64,000 nt of DNA from Aplectana chamaeleonis (GCA_029168955.1 JAPDOI010000038.1:1205001-1269000); one strand, 5' to 3'. Numbered from the stretch's first letter, positions 1-10,457 are shown. Made by a program: numbers and translations. The notes: generated by a model not told the origin, from the sequence alone.

Positions 1-1740
1 AACAAAACTCCGATTTTCAGGTAGCTCTCAGGCGTGTTCAATGAAGGACTTCGAAATTTCAACAAACAACATCCTTGAGATTCTCTCACCTGCACTTAAT
101 TTATGAAGAAAGCATGCAGATTGCTCTTCCACTACTCGTATAATTACTGCTCAAAGTTTCGCCGCACTTCGCCGCGCGCGACGTTTTTGAAAACCGATTG
201 CAAAAACTATTTCCTTCAAAAACAAAGCGATCCCAGGGGAATTTGGCCCACAGGTTACATAATTAGGTAGCAATTTGATCGGTGAATATGATAGCGTTTT
301 CAGAATTAGAAAGTCTTCATTCAAAAAAGTTACATGCATCGGACGCTTTTTTGCCAAGTTTGCCAGATGCTCCCCGTTTTTACAAAACTTAGCGCGGGTA
401 TCATATTTGTCACGAAAATGTGATGCTCCGCTCCCTCGAGAGCCTGAGCGCGGTCGGTCCCACAACGAAAGCCGTAGGCATCATCATTCGCCTCTCCAGC
501 CACGGACCGGTGCGTTTTGTTCTATCACCGCCTTAAATTTTTAGTACGGTGCCTCATTTTGGGTCCTTAGGACTTTAGAACACTACGATCCTACCCTGTA
601 AAACCGCTGCTCGACATGAGTGTCCTTGACGAACAGTTCATCGGCCGAAAACCTCGCCTATCCATCCTTGCTATTACAGTGGTATTCTCCTGTCATATTT
701 GATTCTTCCCTATGATCCGCTGATATCTATAATTTCTTCCTTTCCTATTCTCTATCATGATCTTCCTGAAGTATAAAATAATCTGAATTAATCGTGTTCT
801 GTCGTGTAAGCAAGATGACAATATATTTATATTTATTATACGCCTTTGCCGACGTACTCATAAGCCACAAAGTAGCGAGTTATAGCCATGAAAATGTATA
901 CAAAAACAAACCAAGTCTTAGCGCAACGATTCAACTGCCGACAACAAGGCCGTGGTTAAAATTAGAGAATAATCGAAAAGGCGTCACTAGACAAAGTCGG
1001 GAGCCATTAAAGGTTGTGGGGCAGTAAGGCGAAAACCCAAGTACTGATAGAGGCTTGGAACCGTTCAGTGTTTCTTGGTACGGGAAATAATTCGCAATGG
1101 TTATACAGTTGGGACGCATATCGATTAGCGCATAGAGTTCCAAGTTGGTCACATCGGGTGTTGATTCCAGACTGCGGTACTGTTGTGATTCTGTTCGTGC
1201 TACAGTTTAGAGAGTTTGCTGGGATGATTGATGAGTTCAGTTCGCGTAATCCTGGTTGTCGGCCAACTGACCAGTTTCCCTCTGGACTGACGTCATCATG
1301 ACGTCGGACCCGGGGTGAAACACCACTGATTCGCAACAGTATTAAAAACTTGATATTTTGCAGCTGTCCAGGCGCTTCCCTTCCTTGTGCTTAATGACCA
1401 ACCGAGAGACCTCTTCTATTCAGACCACGACGTCAGTTTCCTTTACCTAAAGCCCTCTCCGACTTCTCGTCGCCCTCTATTGCTAGATGAGAGCAATTCT
1501 ACCAGAAACTACAACTATCTGTCCTGAGACGCTCGTTGGCATTGGTGACCAAAAAACTGTACCATCGGCTCGTCCCATCTCGTGCGCAATCTGCCTAATA
1601 GGCTTTTGCCTGTCAGCCCAGAGCTTCATCTGGATCTTTCGTCCCTTTACCACTGAGCGATTGCTATTAAATCAAGTTTCCTTGTCCACTCCAGGCTTGA
1701 CCGTACGAATCCAAAAGGATAAACTCGTTTGATATAGTCA
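1..1740. other. Downstream flank: no supported gene
   Basis: It contains only short overlapping ORFs on both strands, a palindromic TGACGTCATCATGACGTC (1287-1304) and no repeat family I can connect with the rest. It could belong to a neighbouring gene's regulatory region, but nothing supports that directly. Confidence 0.4.
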
Positions 1741-1875
1741 GACAGCGTGCGAGGACGCCCTTTCGCGTCTTTTTTCGACCTTCTTGAATAACCCACTTCA
1801 AACCCAACTTTGAGAAAAACAAAGGTGATATCCATGATCCTGGCTTTGAAAAACGCTTCCAGAGCCCTGCACTCG

Positions 1876-2165
1876 GTCTAATGAAACGCCCAACCGAAAA
1901 TCCGTACGAGTCCAAAACGCTGTCCTTCTGGACGAAGTGTGGAAAAAAAGCCTTCACCCAAACTTTGCTCAGAGGGGTAGTTTTGGTCGCTGAACACATT
2001 TATGAGGTCTACTTCAGAATTTTCCGAAAACTAATGCGCTTTTTGGAAGGTACAAAAAGCACAAAAAACGACCTTTTTAAGCTTGTAACTTCTTGGAACC
2101 TGCAGCTCGAGGCGGGATACTACGCTGTTTTAGTATTGAGCCACAAGAGATACAAACGATACTAG
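1876..2165. repeat. Degenerate interspersed repeat (GAAAATCCGTACAAGTCC family), copy 1
   Basis: It shares the order CAACCGAAAATCCGTACGAG, CACCCAAACTTTGCTC, GAGGTCT..CAGAATTTTCCGAAAA and GCGCTTTTTGGAAGGTAC with 7206-7500 and 30664-30960. An upstream block (1740-1850) resembles the arm of the palindrome at 62540-62690. Confidence 0.55.
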
Positions 2166-2399
2166 TCGCTTTGGCAGATCCGACCTACGCTTTGTATACT
2201 TCCCTTGTCAGAGATTGAGGTATGCCGTGCCGTAATCTCCATCATAATGCTATTGGCGCACTCGGGGCGCTTCCGGGAATCGGAAAGCAAAACTATCGGA
2301 AGACGACTAATCGGAAATCGAAATTTTGACCTTCCCTGCTCGACATCTGTACAAATTTGTACAGCTTTGCAATGGCTTCCGGACACACTAGACGACATC

Positions 2400-3400
2400 T
2401 AGCGGGCAAATCAGGAATCTTAAGGGTTCTCTGTAAATCCCCCGGCCTTCAAGAATTGCAGCGAAACATGATTTTCAGATTTATTTTTGACGAGAATAAA
2501 ATTATTCTAACAAGAAATAAAAAATGTGCAGATGGGATTCAAAAATCAGAAAAAAACGTGCGCAAATTTACAACAATGGTGCAAATGCAATTGTGTGTGG
2601 GTGAAGAAACCTAGGAAAAACTCAATGAGGGGGGTAAGGGGCGAGAAAAAAACCGCGTGAAAAAAATGCGTAGGCGAGAAAGTATAGCCTCTCAACGTCT
2701 GGGAGCACATACATTCTTGGTGTCGACAATTAGGCATACTCACCAATCGTGAATGGAGTCTATCCATACATAAGTCATGGAGAGAAAAATAAAAAGGAAA
2801 AAAAATAGAAATGAAGAAAAAAACGGAAAAGACGCACTCAACGACCCTCAACGATGCGCCCTTTTCAAAGAGAAAAAAAAAACAAAACACAAGGCAAAAA
2901 AGTGACCAACGGGGTGGGTATGCGTGCGCATGCGGCGCGTACGCGCGGCAGACTAGACAGAAGATATAGTACATATATGACATCTGTAACTATCGGTCGA
3001 CTGTGTGATTTGATCATCTATAATCAGTGAAAAAGCGCGATGAACAACTAACTGAATGAATTGAAGGAAAGAGAAGAATCAATGACAAATAATAAGAGAA
3101 AAATGATGAAGAAAAGAAAATAATAGAATACGCAAAATACTAGATATACTAGTTGGAACAAGCCGGGATATCAATCGAAAATAAAATAGACAACAAACAA
3201 AATACGGCTAGAATACATATAGAGTAATCGATATAGCGATCGATTCATCTTTTCAACAAAAATACAACGGTACGTATCGCAGAAATGCGCCTAGTTGTGC
3301 TGAACACCGTACGGTAGAAGAAAAGCCAGCCACACAGTACAGCACATCGTAGAAACATTGCATACACCTGAAATATTGTACTGTCATTTGAGAAAAAGCC
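2400..3400. other. Strand-asymmetric purine-rich tract downstream of CaMKII
   Basis: The plus strand is heavily A/G from about 2600 to 3130, so the CaMKII-sense strand is a pyrimidine tract. An AATAAA on the minus strand occurs near 2482. The minus ORF of 145 codons is F/C/L low complexity from the tract. No repeat family is recognised; it may be a distal 3' UTR or flank. Confidence 0.4.
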
Positions 3401-3404
3401 GTAA

Positions 3405-3830
3405 GCGGGTTCACACTTCAATCGCCGCGCGACGCGATTGCATGACAGGTATCAATCGGTACCGCATCGTGCGCTGATCCGCATCTAAAGGATCGTTTAT
3501 ACTACCGCCGAGAAGCGATTTGGCACAGTGCATTTCTCCAACACTGATCACGCGGCGCGGTACGATCGATATCGGAGAGTTCCACTTCATCGCGCCACTA
3601 GGCGGCGCAAGTATAATCAATGCCTAAAGCGTGCGATCGCATGGCTCCACGATGGAAGTATAAAATCTGACCCTACTTTGAGGTTTGCGACTGTCCATAA
3701 TGCATAGCAACCACGCGCGACGCGTCGCAAAGTCCAATTGCTCCCGTGGCTACTAGTCGTCTATAGTCCCGCAAGCGCGGCACAAAGCAATCCTATAATA
3801 AAAATCGCGCATGGTTCTCCCGAGACGAAA
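3405..3830. repeat. GC-rich fold-back unit downstream of CaMKII
   Basis: GATCGTTTATACTACCGCCG..GGCGGCGCAAGTATAATC at 3490-3620 is a member of the 39 kb family. Flanking CGCGCGACGCG-type segments (3420-3440, 3710-3730) form an outer inverted pair. Confidence 0.6.
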
Positions 3831-4063
3831 TCATGATAGCGCCGGAGGAATGAAATATCGATCGCGAGGGGCGTTTGCGTCGTCAACAAAGCGTCATAAA
3901 GCCGCAACGGCCGGCGACAAAATGGGCCTGCAGAGTTCAAGTCGCGACGTTGCTCGCAGCGACGAACAGAGCTGCTCTCAAGCCGTTGGAAGCGTCAAAA
4001 ACCAGTCAGAATGACGGTATTTGAACCTCATTAATCCAGCAAAAAAAAGCAGTCTCCGCCCAC

Positions 4064-4711
4064 TTTATTTACAGTTCCCATCCCGCGATACAAACTCGTC
4101 CAAATTTATTGTTCAAATACAAGCATTTGCGTACTAGCGTACTCGTACGGTCCGTAAGAGTCTACTGACTTGGCTATCTCAGAAATTTTGTCACTATATT
4201 CGCTATTTTACCCAAGCCTGCACGCCGCGGTGTAACTCGTCCACTTTCATTCCAGTACACGCTTCGAACCTTCGATTTATGTCATAAAATCGATACCATC
4301 TTTGAGTGTGTATGCTGCCTTCAAAGACCCGTACTGCCGTAACTCCTCTTGTGGGCGGCTCCAACCACACTGTCGCTGTGCGCGGCGACGTGGCGAGCGA
4401 CAGAGTTATGCGCGACACCTACGGGGCAGAGATGGGTTCTCGAGTGGAAAAAATAGTGTGGAAAACGCCCAAATGTGAGCTTTTATCGGCGAAAGACTTC
4501 TGACTTTCGATTTCAGTTCAGCTTTTTCTGCCTCAATAGACTTTTTGTTTCCGTGTATCACCCCACTTTTGCGGTTTTCGAGATGAGAAACGCCTCAGAT
4601 CAGAAAATAACCGCAGAACTGCCGGTTTCGGATATGAGGCGCGTGGCAAGCCCGCATGTGTGCTTTTATCAAACTACTGGAATTTTAAAGTCCTCTATGA
4701 AACCAACTCAC
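4064..4711 (-). terminator. Probable 3' untranslated region and poly(A) signals of the CaMKII gene
   Basis: On the minus strand, AATAAA hexamers occur at 4105-4110 and 4064-4069, about 600-650 bases after the stop. No better signal was seen nearer. The interval has no convincing ORF on either strand. The true cleavage site cannot be fixed from sequence alone, and a longer 3' UTR reaching the pyrimidine-rich tract near 2650-3100 is possible. Confidence 0.35.
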
Positions 4712-4844
4712 TTAGAATTCCACCGGTGTTGACGACGAGGCTCCTGGCGGTCCGCTACGATGTACATGTACACAAACCCATCGACCAGCTTTCTTGTGCC
4801 ATACTCGAGACTCCTGAGTTTGTCGCGTACGAGCTTCGCCATTC
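4712..4844 (-). CDS. unc-43: CaMKII terminal coding exon with stop
   Basis: The exon starts after the acceptor TGTGTTTAG and reads NGEARTRQTQESRVWHKKAG, then RWVCVHVHRSGPPGASSSTPVEF and a TAA stop at 4712-4714. ESRVW followed by KxGRWxxVHVHRSG is the last pair of strands of the CaMKII hub, including the arginine and histidine residues lining the hub cavity. The short tail after RSG is close in style to the UNC-43 tail, which also ends in EF. Choosing the other frame at this acceptor gives an unrelated peptide with no family match. The exon completes the hub domain, so this end of the gene is intact. Confidence 0.95.
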
Positions 4845-5473
4845 CTAAACACACATATGCGCTAGTTTGACTTTTTCTGCAGACTGAACTTGGTCTTGAA
4901 GAACTCTTTCCATATGTATACTCAATGGCGCGTAAATATCTTTGGAATAGCACAGATGCAAAACGGCTCCTATGCAGGCGCCGATTCTCTGGAGACGCCT
5001 ATCCATCTTGGTCATGCCACTGCCAGCGGGAAACAATAACCCGGCCCACTAATAGGAGGCATTTAAAAACCTATTTGGGGAACAAAACAATGACCAGCAA
5101 AGCCACGAAGCCGTAAACACCCTTGACAATGCATCGACGAGAGTGCAGGTCCATCCAAAAAAAAGTAGAAAGACGGGCCCTTATTCTTCAACTCTAACAA
5201 GGATGTTCATTTCGGTCAAAGTGGCTATTCCAAATGAAACGTTTTTTTCTAAAACCGCTTCTGGATGTATGTAAGAGTTCAAATATGCCCTACGAAGCTG
5301 CTTAGACTCACTCTGAAAAAAGTTATGAGCGTTTTTCAAGCTTCGTGAAGGCAAATTTTTAAGATGTTTTGGAAAAATTTAAATTTCACTTTAAACGCGT
5401 GTTTAGGAGTAACCTAAGTCGCTCAACAAGAATCTGATGTCCACTTGTCCATACTTTGACATTGACTGTATTT

Positions 5474-5754
5474 ATTGTGCTTCTCGAGGCTAAATTGCGG
5501 TCCGTAATTGCGTCTCGACACGCTTTGCGGCCGCATGCTCCCGAAGCGCACGGGTTTTCAGAGACGCAGCCGCCGATTTTTTTGACTCTAGGTGGATTTC
5601 AAAAACTGGAAACTAAACAAAATTGAAGAAAACTATAGAAAAAAACCACCTCAAGTCGGCGTCGGAGCTGGGAACTCGACTGACTCGAGCGCGTGCAGCC
5701 GCAAAGCGTCCCGAGACGCAATTGTGGACCGGAATCCGGCCTCGAGAAGCACAA
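5474..5754. mobile_element. TACTGTGCTTATCTGGG-family MITE, copy 1
   Basis: Ends ATTGTGCTTCTCGAGGC and the inverse CCTCGAGAAGCACAA. The arms carry GCAATTGCGTCTCGACACGC-type sequence and GCGGCCGCA, and the centre carries AAACTGGAAACTAAACAAAATTG. About 280 bp, near-complete fold-back, no ORF of meaning. Confidence 0.75.
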
Positions 5755-5919
5755 CAGGTTACGGTGGGTACCGTTCCATCTAAAGGGCGAAGCTTACCTT
5801 GAAGACTAGACAAATGGACATTGAATTCGCACTCAGCACCCCGAACAACCTCCGCATAAAAATCCTGAGTCAAACCTGAGACTTTCACCAAACTACCGTA
5901 TACTAAACTTTGACATTTT

Positions 5920-6160
5920 CAGATTTTTCTCGAATATTCGACTTCCAAATAATTCTGAAATCGGCTTTTGTCGAATATTCGGTTTCCCAAATGAATCGAG
6001 AATCGGGCTTTCTCAAATACTCGATTTTTCGAATCACTCCGGAATTTGCTTTCTCCGAATAGTCGACTTTTCGAATGATCCAAAATCGCCTTTTTCAGTC
6101 GAATGATTCTTTCGAACCATTCGATTCGGCCAAAGTATACCGTATACCCACCGTAATCTA
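5920..6160. repeat. CGAAT-rich degenerate minisatellite, block 1
   Basis: Repeats of about 45 bp on the pattern TTTTTCGAATATTCGATTTT with TCCGAATGATC..AATCGGC. Five units are recognisable. The ORF through it is an artefact of the repeat. Confidence 0.6.
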
Positions 6161-7205
6161 CCATAAGCTGTCTGAAATGGATTATTCACGTTAGGCACTC
6201 AAAATTACCCCAGAGAAACGATCTGAGCCAAATCAGTGGTAGCATTTCTGAAATCTTCAAAAGCCGCGTTTTGCCCTCAAATTCTCCTCCTGATTGGGGG
6301 CTTTGAAAGAATTTGGTCGGAAACTTCGGAAACGCGACAAATGAACCCCGGAACCATGATCTGCGCCCCAAACAACCCACCTGGGAGAAATTTTAGTCAA
6401 AACCCCCAACTGATTTGAAGGCATCGTACACGATGAAAACCGAATCCCAGCGTTTGTGTTCAGTCGGACTAGTGGGTCATGACAATGTCGCAGAGAAAGT
6501 TTGAAGATTCAAAATCGCCTCTGAATGATGATATGTTAACCTCAAAACGACTTCCTGGGTTTGGCGGCCGGCCTTGGGGTCGATCCGTTGTTACAAGAAA
6601 CGAAACGTCGCGGTCGCTGCCGGCGGGCGCGCCTTGACGCGTCGTAGGGCGCAATGCACAGCAGTCGATTTCTCATTCGGCATCGATCGGATGCAGCTGA
6701 CAGCAATGGACGCAACAGGTTAGTAACCCTTTTTAATTTCGTTCGAGGGTGCTATGTGGGAAGGGGGGGGGCACTGTTGAATCGCACTTGGGCACGCCCA
6801 TTTTTCCGTGCCGCAATGACTCTCCTGATTTTGGCAGGGGAGGGAAACCCCAGGTAGGTGCTTAAATTTAGTGCGGCACAATAAAATGGGCGTGGCCAAG
6901 TCCATCGCGCCATAGCGCCCCCCCCCTTCCCACATAGCACCCGTTCGAGTGGCTTTTCGGTAGAAAACCAAAAGCTTCCAACGCTGCGCCATGGAACGAA
7001 TCGTAGAACTGTTCCCTGCGCTCTTCGCGCAACTATTCCAAGTTGATGTCGGCGCGAATTTCAAATTCGTTTTGAACCTTCTTAAAATGGGTTTTTCAAG
7101 AAAACTCGACGTTTCTAAGGGGGCCTTTGCAACCTTTGGTCACTATAGGGATATAACAACACGAAAACGTCAAAAAATCCAAATATGGTTTTTATCATGT
7201 ACGAT

Positions 7206-7500
7206 GCCTTTAAGTAAAGGCTCAACCGAAAATCCGTACAAGTGGGAAACGTTACCACCACTCATTGTCAGTGCAAACTTCGGAGAATGTGCTTCCACCC
7301 AAACGTTGCCCGGAGCGGTTCTTTTAGGCGCGGAACACGATTTTGAGGTCTGTTTCCAGATTTTCGAATGGTTACTGCGCGTTTTGGAGGGTACAATAGG
7401 TACGGAAATCGGGAGCAAATGATTATAACTTTCTTCAGAGTGATTGCAGGCAGCAATCAAAGGGTATATTCGGGTTCTACGTCCAAAAATAGTTCTAGCA
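7206..7500. repeat. GAAAATCCGTACAAGTCC family, copy 2
   Basis: CAACCGAAAATCCGTACAAG, CACCCAAACGTTGCCCGGAG and GGTTACTGCGCGTTTTGGAG, in the same order as copy 1. ORFs of 143 and 182 codons over it on the two strands are readings of the repeat. Confidence 0.55.
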
Positions 7501-7742
7501 AAGTACATTTCATGCGGATCGGCCACTTTGGGTATTTGTGATTCCCCTGTAAGGAAAAATTTCGATCTACTACATTTAACTCTCGTAGGCTTTACTTTGA
7601 GAGTTTTGGCCAAGAAATAGCCTCGAAATAGCCGCCAAATAATGCTCGCCGCGGAATAGCCGCAAAATAGCCGAGAAATAATGCTTTTCAGGAGATATAC
7701 GGCGCATGCCAGAGGCATGATTGAGATTTCAGCACCTCCTTC

Positions 7743-7836
7743 GGTTTAATTACCCCAAGTTGAGGTACCGTTAAAATCTGACACAGTGCTCCATTGTGGT
7801 GTAGAAATTTTGAAAACCTCTTCGGAATGGAGAGAG
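7743..7836 (+). ncRNA. SL1-type spliced-leader RNA gene, copy 1
   Basis: The first 13 bases, GGTTTAATTACCC, equal nematode SL1. The 22-base leader then has one extra C and one T fewer, ends in GAG at 7764, and is followed by a GT splice donor. Downstream a 7-bp stem (CACAGTG with CATTGTG, loop CTC) is followed by an Sm-like site AAATTTTGAAAA and a final hairpin CTCTTCGGAATGGAGAG. This is the expected SL RNA architecture at the expected length of about 94 nt. SL RNA donates its leader to mRNA 5' ends by trans-splicing. The upstream flank is the TIR-element arm, not the array unit, so its promoter may differ from that of copy 2. Confidence 0.82.
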
Positions 7837-8277
7837 CATGATACACATCAAATAGCGGCGTACACGACGAGTTCAACAAATTATCATCTAGGAGAGCACC
7901 CACGTCATGAACTCGATTTTTCGTCTTTCTTAAAAAAAAAACAAGATTTGTTCAGTGTAGCTGGAAGATCCGCTCTAAGACGAACTTTTAATACTTGTGA
8001 GCAGGCCTTAGTCACCTGGATGTTCTGTGATTCGGGTTCTTTTATGGAGGAAGTTCCGGTTTAATACCCACTGAACTGATTGACCGTGGAGCGCGCAGTT
8101 GGCTGCGCACAGAAACCGTGGGGCGTCCTGTCTCTTAAGTGTTATTTGGCGAATATTGATCGATTTAATGCTATTTCCCTCGAGAGGGGGGGTGGAAAGG
8201 AGCTTGTCATCAGATCTCCTGGTCGATCACGAGGTGATTCCTCCGAAAAGTGTAGCGTATCAGAGACCTCCGTGCTC

Positions 8278-8396
8278 GCTTACGGCCATACCACGTTGAA
8301 AGCACGCCATCCCGTCCGATCTGGCAAGTTAAGCAACGTTGGGCCCGGTTAGTACTTGGATCGGAGACGGCTTGGGAATCCCGGGTGTCGTAAGCT
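8278..8396 (+). rRNA. 5S ribosomal RNA gene, copy 1
   Basis: A 119-nt sequence from GCTTACGGCCATACCACG to GTGTCGTAAGCT. The ends pair as helix I. It contains the pol III internal control region, including GATCTGGCAAGTTAAGCAAC and AGTACTTGGATCGGAGACGG. The match to the C. elegans 5S gene, as I remember it, is nearly complete. A TTTT terminator follows directly. It is transcribed in the same direction as the SL RNA genes; in C. elegans the two are opposite. Confidence 0.95.
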
Positions 8397-8598
8397 TTTG
8401 CACGTTTTGCAATGCGTTCAACACATTCAAAGCTCTACTCTAGTGTGATCTACAGATAAAATTCCGTCATTATCAGGTAAAAAACTGAGCAAAACTAGCT
8501 TCGAAGTGTCGACAGGTCTCAATTCCATAATCAGTCCTCTAACCCGTCCGCTATCCGACGGCAGCAGCGTTCTGGCCAACACCTGCTTAAGTATCGTT

Positions 8599-8692
8599 GG
8601 GTCATTAACCCCAAGTTGAGGTACCGTTAAAATCTGACACAGTGCTCCATTGTGGTGTAGAAATTTTGAAAACCTCTTCGGAATGGAGAGAG
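8599..8692 (+). ncRNA. SL RNA gene, copy 2, with divergent leader 5' end
   Basis: This copy is identical to copy 1 from CCCCAAGTTGAG through both hairpins and the Sm-like site. Its 5' ten bases read GGGTCATTAA rather than GGTTTAATTA. The upstream sequence here is the true array spacer. If transcribed from the equivalent point, it would make a leader with four changes near the cap. It may be a variant SL or a pseudogene. Confidence 0.6.
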
Positions 8693-9132
8693 CATGATAC
8701 ACATCAAATAGCGGCGTACACGACGAGTTCAACAAATTATCATCTAGGAGAGCACCCACGTCATGAACTCGATTTTTCGTCTTTCTTAAAAAAAAACAAG
8801 ATTTGTTCAGTGTAGCTGGAAGATCCGCTCTAAGACGAACTTTTAATACTTGTGAGCAGGCCTTAGTCACCTGGATGTTCTGTGATTCGGGTTCTTTTAT
8901 GGAGGAAGTTCCGGTTTAATACCCACTGAACTGATTGACCGTGGAGCGCGCAGTTGGCTGCGCACAGAAACCGTGGGGCGTCCTGTCTCTTAAGTGTTAT
9001 TTGGCGAATATTGATCGATTTAATGCTATTTCCCTCGAGAGGGGGGGTGGAAAGGAGCTTGTCATCAGATCTCCTGGTCGATCACGAGGTGATTCCTCCG
9101 AAAAGTGTAGCGTATCAGAGACCTCCGTGCTC

Positions 9133-9249
9133 GCTTACGGCCATACCACGTTGAAAGCACGCCATCCCGTCCGATCTGGCAAGTTAAGCAACCCGGCCCG
9201 GTTAGTACTTGGATCGGAGACGGCTTGGGAATCCCGGGTGTCGTAAGCT
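9133..9249 (+). rRNA. 5S ribosomal RNA gene, copy 2, with 2-nt deletion
   Basis: Identical to copy 1 except that AACGTTGGGCCCGG is replaced by AACCCGGCCCGG, leaving 117 nt. The change lies in the middle of the gene, next to the conserved GTTAAGCAAC block, and alters a paired region. It may be a pseudogene or a rare variant. The TTTT terminator is kept. Confidence 0.85.
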
Positions 9250-9451
9250 TTTGCACGTTTTGCAATGCGTTCAACACATTCAAAGCTCTACTCTAGTGTG
9301 ATCTACAGATAAAATTCCGTCATTATCAGGTAAAAAACTGAGCAAAACTAGCTTCGAAGTGTCGACAGGTCTCAATTCCATAATCAGTCCTCTAACCCGT
9401 CCGCTATCCGACGGCAGCAGCGTTCTGGCCAACACCTGCTTAAGTATCGTT

Positions 9452-9473
9452 GGGTCATTAACCCAAGTTTGAG
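9452..9473 (+). pseudogene. Third SL leader, truncated gene at array end
   Basis: The leader has the array-type start GGGTCATTAA, then the standard SL1 end CCCAAGTTTGAG, followed by GTACTTGG. After the donor the sequence no longer matches copies 1 and 2: hairpins and Sm site are missing, and the right arm of the TIR element follows. It is therefore a junction: 5' half from the array, 3' half from the element's own SL. Confidence 0.7.
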
Positions 9474-9906
9474 GTACTTGGACCTCTTTCAGCCTCTGGA
9501 GGCCCCGCCCAACCGCTGGCGGCCCCAGATGGTGGCTCGGCAAGCCGGCGACGATTGCGTCTTGGTTAATTTTGTTTACCTCTAAATATTTCTCGGTTAT
9601 GTCACGGCTGTTTCCCGGCTACTTCTTGTCCATTCCGTGATAAGCCGAGAAACAGCCGCGAAATAGCCCACCACGAGCCGCTGTGGAGCCTGGTGGGCTA
9701 TTTCGCGGCCAAAACTCTCAGAGTAGTCAGATAAATGCAGCGGCGCTTCGTTTTTTTAGAACCCTTTTTAATAACACGCTTCAAAATCAATTTTTTGGAA
9801 TTCGAAAACATGTTTAGATTTTTGCTGGAGAGAGCTATTCAATGGTATAATGTTTGCTAGGGATCAGCCTTCCATTCAGAAACGCCAATTTCTAGGCTTT
9901 CCTATC

Positions 9907-10133
9907 TCAGGCGATTCCCAGCATCGAGCCGCACCGAACAGGAATCGGAGCCGCCTGACAGTTTGGCACGTCCTCACAATATCTGGGCCACTGCTGTTGC
10001 TGCTGCTGCAGTTCGGGCGATTAGGACGAGACAGGACGGCAACAGCAGTGGCACGAACAGCAACTGAAGCCGACCCGCAGATTAGGAAAACGAGCCGAAC
10101 TATCAGGCAGCTCGGGTCCGGGAATCGCCTGAG
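9907..10133. repeat. TCAGGCGATTCCC-ended inverted-repeat element
   Basis: TCAGGCGATTCCCAGCATCGAGC on the left mirrors TCAGGCGATTCCCGGACCCGAGC on the right. Related pieces lie at 12520-12740, 19258-19310 and 46270-46420 (shared GACCCGCAGATT and AAAACGAGCCGA). No coding content. Confidence 0.6.
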
Positions 10134-10339
10134 ACATTGTATATTGTGATTATAGCATCTAAGCAAATAAAAAAAGGCAAAATAAATAGTGAATAAAAAC
10201 AGAGAAACTAAAAAAAACGAAAAAAATTGTCAATGATCGGGCAAAAGCTCACAGAAGCGCAGTTGTTCAATGAATAGAAATGCTCGAAATGTTCAGAATA
10301 TAAGAGAGAATAAAACAGTTCCAGAAGAACAATACGAAC

Positions 10340-10457
10340 CTGTCCATGAATTGCGTCAGCCGTACGTAGGCTATACAAGCACCATCTTCACCCATCACAT
10401 GCACATTCGGATTCAACATCGTCGTGTGCAACTGACCCTTTCGCGGATTATTATTTC
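10340..10457 (-). CDS. unc-43: CaMKII hub-domain exon 3
   Basis: A 118-nt exon with acceptor AATTTCAG and donor GACAG|GTTCGT. It encodes [12 protein letters not shown] followed by [21 protein letters not shown] and TQFMD: central sheet strands of the hub. The motif [17 protein letters not shown] is diagnostic for CaMKII. A glycine (GEDGAC) replaces the alanine I remember at this position. The loop GNNNPRKG before QLHTT is nematode-variable. It ends with AG, completed by the first G of the last exon to arginine. Confidence 0.96.

Larger units (their letters stand above)
7757..9464 (+). repeat. Tandem 5S/SL repeat, two units of 856 and 852 bp
   Basis: Unit 1 (7757-8612) and unit 2 (8613-9464) are almost identical over their whole length, including spacer, A-run and the GAGAGGGGGGGTGG tract. 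Differences seen are one A in the A-run, the 2-nt 5S deletion, and the leader ends. Such near-identity means recent duplication or concerted evolution. Both units begin and end within the SL leader. Confidence 0.93.
7593..9725. mobile_element. TIR element carrying the 5S rRNA/SL RNA array
   Basis: The left end TACTTTGAGAGTTTTGGCC and the inverted right end TACTCTGAGAGTTTTGGCC match over about 30 bp, continuing into AAATAGCC motifs. The 2.13 kb inside is a left arm of GAAATAGCCGC-type repeats (to 7742), then the SL/5S array (7743-9473), then a right arm. A 330-bp relative at 25254-25583 has the same ends and a single SL sequence at its centre. The array is thus placed exactly where the simple element has its SL. 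No transposase is present and the target-site duplication is not clear. Confidence 0.75.

Noticed and set aside
2546..2983. 145-codon minus-strand ORF rich in Phe/Cys/Leu
   Set aside because: Produced by the pyrimidine tract. It looks like a membrane protein only because of base composition.
7170..7718. 182-codon minus-strand ORF
   Set aside because: It reads through an interspersed repeat (copies at 1876 and 30664) and into a TIR-element arm.
8080..9246. Duplicate 90-103-codon ORFs (MTVERAVGCAQKPWGV...)
   Set aside because: They lie in the 5S/SL array spacer and run into the 5S genes. Their duplication reflects the tandem unit, not a gene pair.
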